Shown in pieces: positions 8,033 through 14,690 of a stretch of DNA of 45,255 bases. Under the pieces are notes generated by a model. That model saw only the letters and a list, made by a program, of their open reading frames with translations, did not search any database and had not been told where the DNA came from. How positions within the stretch are numbered: position 1 is the stretch's first letter; the number at the start of each line of letters is the position of its first letter. Origin of the DNA: Akkermansia muciniphila (GTDB lineage Bacteria; Verrucomicrobiota; Verrucomicrobiia; Verrucomicrobiales; Akkermansiaceae); the NCBI GenBank assembly GCA_945890645.1, contig CAMDCV010000033.1, forward strand, positions 1 through 45,255, read 5' to 3'. A program made the position numbers and the translations under genes.

Positions 8033-8262
8033 GGATTGTCTTACGGATTCGACCGTAATTCTTCTAAGTCAAGGACGAAACCCTTGGTGCTGAAAAATGC
8101 CTCGAAACCCAAGGAGTTTTGCAGCGACAGCAAAAGATTTGATCCCCGCAGATTTGAAAGTCCTCTCACAACTCAGGGAGTTCTGAATTTCTGTGCCTAA
8201 GAAAATTTCTCTCCGAACTCACAGATCGATGGGAGCCAGCGTGCCGCTTTGTTGCCAGAGAC
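8033..8262. other. Intergenic region before the ECF operon
   Basis: About 230 bases after the protein-tail remnant and before the ECF sigma start. It must hold the promoter of the 8263-10046 operon, but I see no convincing -35/-10 pair, no ECF-type GGAAC motif and no strong hairpin. No small ORF with a recognisable product was found. Confidence 0.3.
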
Positions 8263-8766
8263 ATGTTGCACTCCGCTCCATCACAAACATCTTCTTGGCA
8301 CCAATGGTGGCAGACTGAAGGTGCCGTGTTCTTCCTCTACGCACGGCAGCAAACGCGATGCGAAGCGGATGCCAAGGATGTGTTGCAGGATTCCTTGATC
8401 GAGTCCTGGCGCAAGTCCGGCGATCACCTCCCGGAAAAAGCCATGGTCTTCGCCACCATTCGCCGCCGCGCCATCGATCTGGGGCGAAGCATTGATCGCC
8501 GACAACGCCGCGAACAGGAAGTCGCTATTAACCAGCCTAATTGGTTTGTAATAGACTTTGCGGATGGGGATACCCATGAGCACATGACCCGCGTCATCGC
8601 CAGCCTGCCGCCTGAGCTGCGCGAGGTGTTGATCCTGCGCATCTGGGGCGACATGACTTTCCCCGCCATTGCGCAAATGACGGAAATCCCCGTGGCCACC
8701 GCTACCTCCCGCTATCGGTACGCCATCGCACGCCTGCGGGAAAACCTCACTGAATGGCAACCATGA
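8263..8766 (+). CDS. ECF RNA polymerase sigma factor
   Basis: A 167-residue sigma-70 family protein of the short ECF type. Region 2: FFLYARQQTRCEADAKDVLQ then SLIESWRK, with the DAKDVLQ motif typical of region 2.2, followed by FATIRRRAIDLGRS. Region 4: RVIASLPPELREVLILRIWG, then MTFPAIAQMTEIPVATATSRYRYAIARLRE, a canonical helix-turn-helix for the -35 element. The ATG at 8263 gives a normal length. Its stop overlaps the ATG of the next gene (ATGA at 8763-8766), which encodes a one-span membrane protein, the classic sigma/anti-sigma arrangement. It differs from the longer, kinase-linked factor at 7090. Confidence 0.92.
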   Translation: MLHSAPSQTSSWHQWWQTEGAVFFLYARQQTRCEADAKDVLQDSLIESWRKSGDHLPEKAMVFATIRRRAIDLGRSIDRRQRREQEVAINQPNWFVIDFADGDTHEHMTRVIASLPPELREVLILRIWGDMTFPAIAQMTEIPVATATSRYRYAIARLRENLTEWQP

Positions 8767-9164
8767 ACGACTCATCCATAGAAACCATGTTACGTCAGAT
8801 GCGCCCCGCGCCTCTACCCACCGAAGTCTGCGAGCACCTGCATGACGAGCCTGTCAAGTATCGCGTAGCTCTAATCAAGCGGCCGCTGCTGCTGGGTCTT
8901 CTCAGTGCGGCGGCGCTCTTGATGCTGTGCCTTTTATGGCCCAGCGCACCAAGTCCCGCGCGCGCCGTCACCCTCCACCAGCTGGAATCCACCTTGCTGC
9001 GCAGCAATCGCATCGCGCTCGAAAAACACGATCAAGTCTGGTGGGAACAATGGGAACAGGAGTGGCTCGATGAAGAAGTCACTCTTTGCTCTAGCAATCC
9101 TGCCTTGGTGCGCTTCACCCGCACTCGCCACGAAGTCGTCTGGCAACCCGTAGAATTTCAATAA
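8763..9164 (+). CDS. Single-span membrane protein, probable anti-sigma factor
   Basis: A 133-residue protein from the ATG overlapping the sigma stop; a start three codons upstream is possible. A cytoplasmic segment of about 38 residues (SSIETMLRQMRPAPLP) precedes one membrane helix (about 41-60, LLLGLLSAAALLMLCLL). An outside domain with many Trp and Glu residues (WWEQWEQEWLDEE) follows. Position and topology fit an anti-sigma factor holding the ECF protein at the membrane. No zinc-binding ZAS motif (H-x3-C-x2-C) is visible, so the assignment rests on context. The PDZ protein gene follows after 57 bases. Confidence 0.75.
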   Translation: MNDSSIETMLRQMRPAPLPTEVCEHLHDEPVKYRVALIKRPLLLGLLSAAALLMLCLLWPSAPSPARAVTLHQLESTLLRSNRIALEKHDQVWWEQWEQEWLDEEVTLCSSNPALVRFTRTRHEVVWQPVEFQ

Positions 9165-9221
9165 AATCTCTGCCTTCCATCGAACAAACAAACTACAACA
9201 AACAACATAAATACCAACAAT

Positions 9222-10046
9222 ATGAAAACGAAACAACACATCGCACGAAACGCTCTGGCCATCCTCCTTATCGCACCGTGCTTTTCGCAAAACGTCCCGG
9301 ACTTCCCAAAAAATGAAGCCCGCGCGGAGGCCCATGCGGAAGCCAGCGGCAATGGCTCCCAGACATCCAAGCAAACCGTGAGCGTCATCTCAGACGGCAA
9401 GCGCACCATCAAAACAACCATCACCGAACGAAATGGCGTGCGCGAGGTGAAACGGGAAGTCACCGATGAGAACGGTTGCACAATTGCCGAAAACCCCGAC
9501 AATGATCCAAAGGAAAACACTGGCGATGCCCCCGCAAATTCTCAACAACAAGACCTGTGGCTCGGCGTCCATGTCAAGGCTGCCGAGCCCGCTTTGCGCG
9601 AGCAATTGGATCTGGCAGAAGACGAAGGCGTCGTCATCGAATTCATTGCCGACAATAGTCCCTCTGCCCGAGCAAAAATGAAAGTCAACGACATCATCCT
9701 CTCCTTGGACGAAGAAAAAATCGGCGACCCTAAGGAACTGCGCAAGCACCTACAAAGCAAACAAGAAGGAGACGAAATCAAGGTTGACTATCTGCGCAAA
9801 GGCCAAAAAGCCACCGTCACCATTCGCGTAGAAAAGCGCCCCGCAAACGAGAAGAACGATGCCCCGCCAGCCGACACGCTTGGCAAGTTAGAACCCCGTG
9901 AAGGCCGAGCCGACCTAGAAATACGCCACGCTGAGAGTTTCGATAAAATCCTCGAAGACCCAAATCTACCTGAAAATATGAAAAAAACCGTGCGTCAGAT
10001 GCAAGAGCGCTTGAAGGAGTTACAAGAAAGACATCAACCCCGCTGA
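9222..10046 (+). CDS. Exported PDZ-domain protein
   Basis: A 274-residue protein with a signal peptide (MKTKQHIARNALAILLIAPC, cleavage near FSQ-N). After a Lys/Glu-rich beta region (about 50-85) and a polar linker, residues about 111-205 form a PDZ domain: LWLGVHVKAAEPAL, GVVIEFIADNSPSARAKM, VNDIILSLDEEKI, VDYLRKGQKATVTIRV. This is the HtrA/DegS-like PDZ type, but there is no protease domain. The C-terminus is a charged helix ending LKELQERHQPR. It is the last gene of the sigma/membrane-protein operon. A role as a sensor of misfolded proteins that acts on the anti-sigma arm is plausible but inferred. A strong terminator follows within 20 bases. Confidence 0.85.
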   Translation: MKTKQHIARNALAILLIAPCFSQNVPDFPKNEARAEAHAEASGNGSQTSKQTVSVISDGKRTIKTTITERNGVREVKREVTDENGCTIAENPDNDPKENTGDAPANSQQQDLWLGVHVKAAEPALREQLDLAEDEGVVIEFIADNSPSARAKMKVNDIILSLDEEKIGDPKELRKHLQSKQEGDEIKVDYLRKGQKATVTIRVEKRPANEKNDAPPADTLGKLEPREGRADLEIRHAESFDKILEDPNLPENMKKTVRQMQERLKELQERHQPR

Positions 10047-10064
10047 TCCTCAGACTTCAACCTT

Positions 10065-10100
10065 GCGCCCCCATGCTCTTCGGACATGGGGGCCTTTTTT
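10065..10100 (+). terminator. Rho-independent terminator of the ECF operon
   Basis: A perfect 9-base stem (GCCCCCATG at 10067-10075 with CATGGGGGC at 10085-10093) has a 9-base loop and is followed by a run of six T (10095-10100). It lies 20 bases after the PDZ gene stop. Confidence 0.92.
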
Positions 10101-10137
10101 GCTATATCTAGCAGCGCTTACTCATGCGGGAATATGC

Positions 10138-10270
10138 AAAGTAACTGTCCCTCTGCTTAGGTTTCCAAATATGGCACTTGGCGTACTGTGCAGAGGGCGA
10201 ATTTGTCCAGATATGGCCTCCGCAGACGTGAAATGTAAGGTGACTGAAATGTAAGGTGACTGTCCCTCCG
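10138..10270. repeat. REP-like repeat patch with GT(A/G)ACTGTCCCTC ends
   Basis: The patch begins with AAGTAACTGTCCCTC and ends with AAGGTGACTGTCCCTC, two versions of the same word. An 8-base inverted pair, CCCTCTGC (10149-10156) and GCAGAGGG (10190-10197), can form a hairpin. A perfect 16-base tandem repeat (TGAAATGTAAGGTGAC) fills 10229-10260. GGGACAGT-(C/T)AC-type words recur around Y1/REP-associated transposases in other genomes (recollection, not checked). No transposase gene is present here. Confidence 0.55.
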
Positions 10271-10279
10271 TCTATAAAC

Positions 10280-10292
10280 GCAATTAAATTGC
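10280..10292. promoter_or_regulatory. Perfect 13-base palindrome upstream of the pseudopilin operon
   Basis: GCAATT-A-AATTGC lies 44 bases before the ATG at 10336, in an AT-rich leader. Its size and place suit a dimeric regulator site, but no regulator can be assigned. The anchor M-like product downstream and metal-linked relatives elsewhere raise the possibility of metal control; this is speculative. Confidence 0.3.
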
Positions 10293-10335
10293 ATTAGCAT
10301 CTTGATTTTTTTTGCACAAAATATACAATTGAGCC

Positions 10336-11043
10336 ATGCGCAAGCGGAAAAGCACTCTAGGGAAAGGAATGACTTTAGTTGAAGTCTTAGTGGTCATTGC
10401 GATAGCACTTGTATTGTCGACGCTGATCGGCGTGAGTGTGCAATCAGCGAAAAAGAAAGCGCATCAAGTTGCTTGTTTAAATCATATGCGTCAAATCGGG
10501 GTGGCTCTTCAATTGTATGCGGATGACCATCAAGGAGAGTATCCACAGACTTCACACACGGCTGAGCAGGGCAAATCATGGATTTATGCACTTGAAGAAT
10601 ATATCGATGAATTCGATGAGGTAAGAATTTGTCCAGCGGATCCGAAAGCAGATGAGAGACGAAAGGCGGGAGGAACCAGTTATATTCTCAACAGTTTTGT
10701 TTTTGTTCCTCCCATGGACGCGTTTGGGGAGCCCGATGGACCAGCCTACAATCGACCTGCACGGCTAAGCAGCGCGTCAACGACAATCACGACATTTTGT
10801 TGTTCCGATGCCGTGGGTGTGCATGCGGGTGATGATCATACGCACTCGGATGCGTGGACGAGTTGGAACTCTGTATGCCGAGACATTGCCCCGAATCGTC
10901 ATTTAACAGATAAGAATAATCCACTCAAAGGCAGCAGCAATTATTTATTTGCGGATGGCCATGTAGAATCGTGGTTGGCAGCTGATGTAAAGAAGCGCAT
11001 CGATGCAGGCGAAAATATCGCAACGATCCCTGGTACTTTATGA
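10336..11043 (+). CDS. Prepilin-type N-terminal cleavage/methylation protein (pseudopilin-like)
   Basis: A 235-residue protein with a type IV prepilin-like leader: basic MRKRKSTLGKG, then MTLVEVLVVIAIALVLSTLI, with Glu at position 5 of the mature form as required for pilin assembly. Cleavage by prepilin peptidase would be between G11 and M12. The body (ACLNHMRQIGVALQLYADDH, ADGHVESW near the C-terminus) matches the DUF1559/H-X9-DG group very abundant in Planctomycetes and Verrucomicrobia. It may be a minor pseudopilin or a surface protein using this export route. Its stop overlaps the start of the next gene (ATGA), so the two are translated together. An AT-rich region with a perfect 13-base palindrome (GCAATTAAATTGC, 10280-10292) lies upstream and may be an operator. 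Confidence 0.88.
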   Translation: MRKRKSTLGKGMTLVEVLVVIAIALVLSTLIGVSVQSAKKKAHQVACLNHMRQIGVALQLYADDHQGEYPQTSHTAEQGKSWIYALEEYIDEFDEVRICPADPKADERRKAGGTSYILNSFVFVPPMDAFGEPDGPAYNRPARLSSASTTITTFCCSDAVGVHAGDDHTHSDAWTSWNSVCRDIAPNRHLTDKNNPLKGSSNYLFADGHVESWLAADVKKRIDAGENIATIPGTL

Positions 11044-12101
11044 AAATGAAAAAGTTAGTAATGGCATTGGTCTTGAATACGCCCATGCTAGCCTTGGAGC
11101 CCCTGATTGCTCACATTGATATTGACCCACGCTACCAAGTTGCAGGTGATCAATGGACATGGAAATTGATTGCGGATGGAATCGACAAGGACCCAGCTTT
11201 GCATTACATGCCGGGTCGAGATTTGCCGGCAGGGACGACGGGCAACCGGACAGGAGAGCGTCACGTGCGACCTGCTTCCTCAGCGTGGGGTTTTTTGGGT
11301 GTTGCGTCTGGCGACCCAGTCTGGATTTATACGCAGCTGAACAATCAGTACGCGTGGCTAGGATTTCACGATACACAGGTCTCATTCCCGCAGCCAGTTC
11401 GTGTGTATTTGCATAGTGTGGAAGGCCCCAGCGGTGGGGTATTTTCTCTCTACACGAGTAGTTCAGCAGTGTTGCTCAAAACGATTGATGGTATCGACGC
11501 GCAAGATTGTTTCGATAAACCAATGAACCACTCTCACATGAATTGGGCTTTTTCCCGCAAAGGAATGTGGCGAGTGAATCTCAAAGTTCAGGGTTTTTTG
11601 GGCGCGGGAATGACTTCACCAACGTCTTTGTCACCGGTCGTACCTCTGCATTTTGCGATCGGTCACCGTTCCCAGTGGAGAGCAAAAAATTTTGAGGCGG
11701 TGGATGTGATGAACGAATCGATCTCCGGCGATCAAGCGGATGCCGACGGTGATGGTTACAGTAACTTGTTAGAATATGCAATTGGCGGCAATCCACGCAT
11801 GATTTCGGAAGCTAGCAGCGAACGTCCGGGACCATTGATGCCGCAGCAAAATCTATTTTTTATCGGAGGAGATCGTTATCTCCAATTCGAATATTACAGG
11901 CGTAGTTCGGCAGATTCTCCTGAAGCTAGCTATTCTGTTGAGTGGGCAGATTCTCTTCATAATCATCCATGGACCACTGATGGCATCGTTGTTTCCACCA
12001 CACCAGTGAATGCTCAGTGGGAAAAAGTCATCGTTCGCGATCGTAAGAAAATGAGTGATTCTACCAAGCGATTTGTTCGCTTGAGAATTTCTAGCCTTTA
12101 A
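11040..12101 (+). CDS. Exported choice-of-anchor M-like protein with EF-hand-like tail
   Basis: A 353-residue protein whose N-terminus (MKMKKLVMALVLNTPMLALEP) looks like a signal peptide. Residues about 22-200 match the layout of the surface-anchored domain known from TIGR03769/choice-of-anchor M proteins: HIDIDPRYQ, then SAWGFLGVASGDPVWIY, AWLGFHDTQ, VEGPSGGVFSLYTSS and SHMNWAFSRKGMWRVNL. The tail has a Ca-loop motif DADGDG, SNLLEYAIGGNP, and ends FVRLRISSL, a module also seen at 1842 and 14691. In actinobacteria this domain is tied to metal ABC transporters; no transporter is visible here, so function is open. It is coupled by ATGA overlap to the pseudopilin and faces a convergent gene of the same domain type. 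Confidence 0.7.
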   Translation: MKMKKLVMALVLNTPMLALEPLIAHIDIDPRYQVAGDQWTWKLIADGIDKDPALHYMPGRDLPAGTTGNRTGERHVRPASSAWGFLGVASGDPVWIYTQLNNQYAWLGFHDTQVSFPQPVRVYLHSVEGPSGGVFSLYTSSSAVLLKTIDGIDAQDCFDKPMNHSHMNWAFSRKGMWRVNLKVQGFLGAGMTSPTSLSPVVPLHFAIGHRSQWRAKNFEAVDVMNESISGDQADADGDGYSNLLEYAIGGNPRMISEASSERPGPLMPQQNLFFIGGDRYLQFEYYRRSSADSPEASYSVEWADSLHNHPWTTDGIVVSTTPVNAQWEKVIVRDRKKMSDSTKRFVRLRISSL

Positions 12102-12110
12102 ATTTGGCAA

Positions 12111-12146
12111 TAAAAAATCCCATGGCTGTGAAGGCAACCATGGGAT
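12111..12146 (-). terminator. Terminator of the PEP-CTERM anchor M gene
   Basis: A perfect 9-base stem (12117-12125 with 12138-12146, ATCCCATGG and complement) has a 12-base loop. Read on the minus strand it is followed by TTTTTTATT. It lies 22 bases past the stop of the minus-strand gene, in the gap between two convergent genes. Confidence 0.85.
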
Positions 12147-12167
12147 GAGATTTCAAGCACCGCAGAC

Positions 12168-12890
12168 TTACCTGCGACGGCGGGCCAGAAGTAGCATTCC
12201 AAAAACGCCCATAAGTGCGGCAGAAGGTTCGGGAATCACAGAGAAGCGGTAGGATGCGGTAGCTGTTTTTACGCCGTCTATCGCATGCTCGCCACTGAAG
12301 CCGAAGGTAAGATCATACTCGCCCGGTGCCGTGAAGCCCCAGCCAAAGTGTGCGTGATCGCCAGCCGTAATGTCATAATGATCCGCGGATGACACGCCAT
12401 CAGCTGTTGACATAAAAAATGTCGGCGTGTCAAACGAGTCGACTTGCCAGAGAGAAAAGTTCGCTCCAACTGGACTCGTAAATGACGTTAGTGTCAATGT
12501 GATGGGCGTTACCCAATCTCCCGGCACGAGTTCCTCAGCCCCTATGCCAGTAAATGGCGCGCCAAGAGTATCAGCTTCAATGGCATCTTGAGGCAGATAC
12601 CAGTAGCTAACCCCGGCACCAATTCCCACGGGCTGCCAAACGGAGTTGGCATCGCGTAATACATTCGTGGTTACTAAGATCGTGAGTTCACCAGGAGCGT
12701 ATTCCGTGCCACTATCAAGTGGAAGCCCATCTACGATGGCGCCAGCTTCAGCGTGACTGTGCGGATCAATTTCGCCACCTTCATAACCGATCCCGATTGC
12801 ATCAACATGTCCAGCGGTGAGTGTCGCAGCACTTGCTTGAACGATTGACGCTAAAGCACTTATCAATAAATTGGTTGTTACATTTTTCAT
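12168..12890 (-). CDS. PEP-CTERM protein with choice-of-anchor M-type domain
   Basis: About 240 residues from the ATG at 12890 (MKNVTTNLLISALASIVQASA), a clear signal peptide; an upstream extension lacks export logic. The mature part begins TLTAGHVDAIGIGYEGGEID, and contains GVSYWYLPQD, PFTGIGAEEL, SPVGANFSLWQVD and DHAHFGWGFTAPGEYDLTF. This is the HVD...HAH..WGFTAPG..DLTF pattern of TIGR03769-type surface-anchored proteins, better conserved than in the convergent neighbour at 11040. The C-terminus is a PEP-CTERM signal: VIPEPSAALMGVFGM, then LLLARRRR. It should be processed and anchored by an exosortase coded elsewhere. The His-rich conserved residues suggest metal binding, but this is inference. 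Confidence 0.85.
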   Translation of the reverse strand: MKNVTTNLLISALASIVQASAATLTAGHVDAIGIGYEGGEIDPHSHAEAGAIVDGLPLDSGTEYAPGELTILVTTNVLRDANSVWQPVGIGAGVSYWYLPQDAIEADTLGAPFTGIGAEELVPGDWVTPITLTLTSFTSPVGANFSLWQVDSFDTPTFFMSTADGVSSADHYDITAGDHAHFGWGFTAPGEYDLTFGFSGEHAIDGVKTATASYRFSVIPEPSAALMGVFGMLLLARRRR

Positions 12891-13223
12891 GCGCAGCGAA
12901 TTTGGCATTAACGTAACAAATATGCAATAACAAAATTTATGCGTTTTATTAATCATGCTGAGCCGTCTGTTTGAAGATCATAACTCTAACCGCTGCAAGG
13001 TCAGACGAGAATCACCTCATCGACATGGCCAACTCCAATGACGAGCCTTTTCCCACCACCTCAGTAATGGCATAAATAGTGCTGCGCTTGCGTGCATACG
13101 CGCCGAATCTGACCCGAGGAGAATCCTTCATTTATTGCAAATATTGGATAAAACTTGGAATTTCCTGCGTAATCTGTCATTGTCCTTCTATCAAAGCCGC
13201 GCAAGGCCCTACCAACCAATCTT
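12891..13223. other. Divergent intergenic region before the DUF1552 gene
   Basis: About 330 bases between the start of the PEP-CTERM anchor M gene (minus) and the DUF1552 gene (plus). The left half is AT-rich (TATGCAATAACAAAATTTAT around 12920-12940) and probably holds the minus promoter. The right half has no clear promoter, no strong hairpin and no supported small ORF. There is no trace of a DUF1592-type gene, the usual partner of DUF1552, immediately upstream. Confidence 0.35.
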
Positions 13224-14636
13224 ATGAATAACAGACGTGAATTCCTCCGAAATGCCTTTCTCGCCATGGGCGGGCTCTCGATCCCAGGCATGATGCCGGG
13301 CATTTCTGCCTCGCCTCTGATCGGCGGCGCGGCGGGTGGTCCACCGATGCGCTTTATTTTCATGCACCGGGGCAATGGTCTGTTTCCGAAAGTCATGGTG
13401 CCGCCCTCCTTTGGTAAAGAGGAGATGGACAAGGAAAAGCAGAACCTTCCCTACGAAGTTGATCTCGCCAAGCACACGCTTCCTGAATGGATGAGCCCGC
13501 TGGAAGCGCACAAAGACAACCTCACTCTCCTCCAAGGACTTTCCGGAAAAATGTGCACCACCGGTCACCACTCGTGGTGCTCGTCGCTCGGGGTTTTCAA
13601 AGCCAATGAACGTCTCAGCTCGATTAAATGGGCAACCGTCGATTTCGAATTGGCGAAACTTTTCCCATCGCCGATGGAGCACATCGAGTTGGCCTGTTTC
13701 CCGACGGGCGGTGGCAATGCACGCGGTGGGCTGGATGGCATCGCCAAGGGCTTTTCCGCTCGCGGTCCGCAGCAACCGAACTACGCGTTTGGTGGCCCGG
13801 GCATCGCGGTGGATGAAATTTTCAAGTCGGTCTCCTCGGACAAAAACGACCAAGTCCGCTACCAGCTGGAGCGCAAGGTGCTCGAGTTCGCGGCCGGTGG
13901 TCAAACCGAACTGGCACGTCACCTCGCTGGATTTGAAAAGCGCAAGGTCGGCAACTACGCGAGCTCGATCGAAGAAATTCGTGAGCGCGATCGCAAGGTC
14001 GATATGATGGCCGATACCGTCCGCAAGCACGTGCCGAAATTGGAAAGCAAATACCTCTCGAACGAGATGGACACCTACACGCGTCAAATCGGTCACACGG
14101 AAGTGCTGCTGTCTTCCTTGATTTCGGGTCTCACGAATGTCGTCGCTTTCACCGTCGATGAACTCGGTCACGAATACACGGGCATCCCTGAGATCGAAAA
14201 AGAAAAAGTCAACATGCATGACATCGGTCACGGCAAGCCCGTGAAACATCTCGCTGCCGAAGAAATTCGCAAGCGCGCTGAGCATCACCACATGGAGTTG
14301 GTCAATCGCATCGTCACGCGTCTCAAGAGCGTGCCCGAGGGCAATGGCACGATGTTTGACAACACGATGGTCTTCTATTTTCCGGACAACGGCGAAACAC
14401 ACCACAGCCACGGCACGGAATTTCCGTTCGTCATCATGGCCGGTGCGAATTGCAAAATGAACCTCGGCAATCGTTACATCCGTCTGCCGTATTGGGGCAC
14501 GGAAGGTCACAAAACTCTCGGGAACTTCTACACCACGATTTTGAATGCTTACGGCAACCCCATCAAGCACTACGGTGACCTCGACCCCGGCCTCAAAGGC
14601 GATCAAATGGGCGCGATCAAGCAGTTTTTAGCCTGA
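13224..14636 (+). CDS. Tat-exported DUF1552 protein
   Basis: A 470-residue protein starting MNNRREFLRNAFLAMGG, a twin-arginine export signal (RREFLR). It then reads GGPPMRFIFMHRGNGLFPKV and follows the DUF1552 pattern throughout: FGKEEMDKEKQN, LQGLSGKMCTTGHH, GPGIAVDEIF, and a C-terminal FPDNGETHHSHGTEFPFVIM and RLPYWGTEGHKTLGNFYTTI. The last part resembles the alkaline phosphatase/sulfatase superfamily, as in DUF1501. In PVC genomes DUF1552 genes often follow a DUF1592/1588/1585 cytochrome-like gene; here that partner is missing, although two tails of such a gene remain at 1053 and 7937. Biochemical function is not established for the family. A long antisense frame covering it is a shadow. 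Confidence 0.9.
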   Translation: MNNRREFLRNAFLAMGGLSIPGMMPGISASPLIGGAAGGPPMRFIFMHRGNGLFPKVMVPPSFGKEEMDKEKQNLPYEVDLAKHTLPEWMSPLEAHKDNLTLLQGLSGKMCTTGHHSWCSSLGVFKANERLSSIKWATVDFELAKLFPSPMEHIELACFPTGGGNARGGLDGIAKGFSARGPQQPNYAFGGPGIAVDEIFKSVSSDKNDQVRYQLERKVLEFAAGGQTELARHLAGFEKRKVGNYASSIEEIRERDRKVDMMADTVRKHVPKLESKYLSNEMDTYTRQIGHTEVLLSSLISGLTNVVAFTVDELGHEYTGIPEIEKEKVNMHDIGHGKPVKHLAAEEIRKRAEHHHMELVNRIVTRLKSVPEGNGTMFDNTMVFYFPDNGETHHSHGTEFPFVIMAGANCKMNLGNRYIRLPYWGTEGHKTLGNFYTTILNAYGNPIKHYGDLDPGLKGDQMGAIKQFLA

Positions 14637-14690
14637 CAGGTTGGAAGGTGGGGCCATCTTTACAGGTGCCCCGTGATAGTTGAAGGCATG

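Noticed and set aside
13209-14606. A 465-codon open frame antisense to the DUF1552 gene
   Set aside because: Its product is a low-complexity Val/Phe/His/Asp mix with no domain, typical of the complement of a high-GC gene; the DUF1552 frame has clear motifs and a Tat signal.
14640-14690. GGGGC/GCCCC pair between the DUF1552 and beta-strand-repeat genes as a terminator
   Set aside because: Only a 5-base stem with a long loop and no T-run; too weak to claim.
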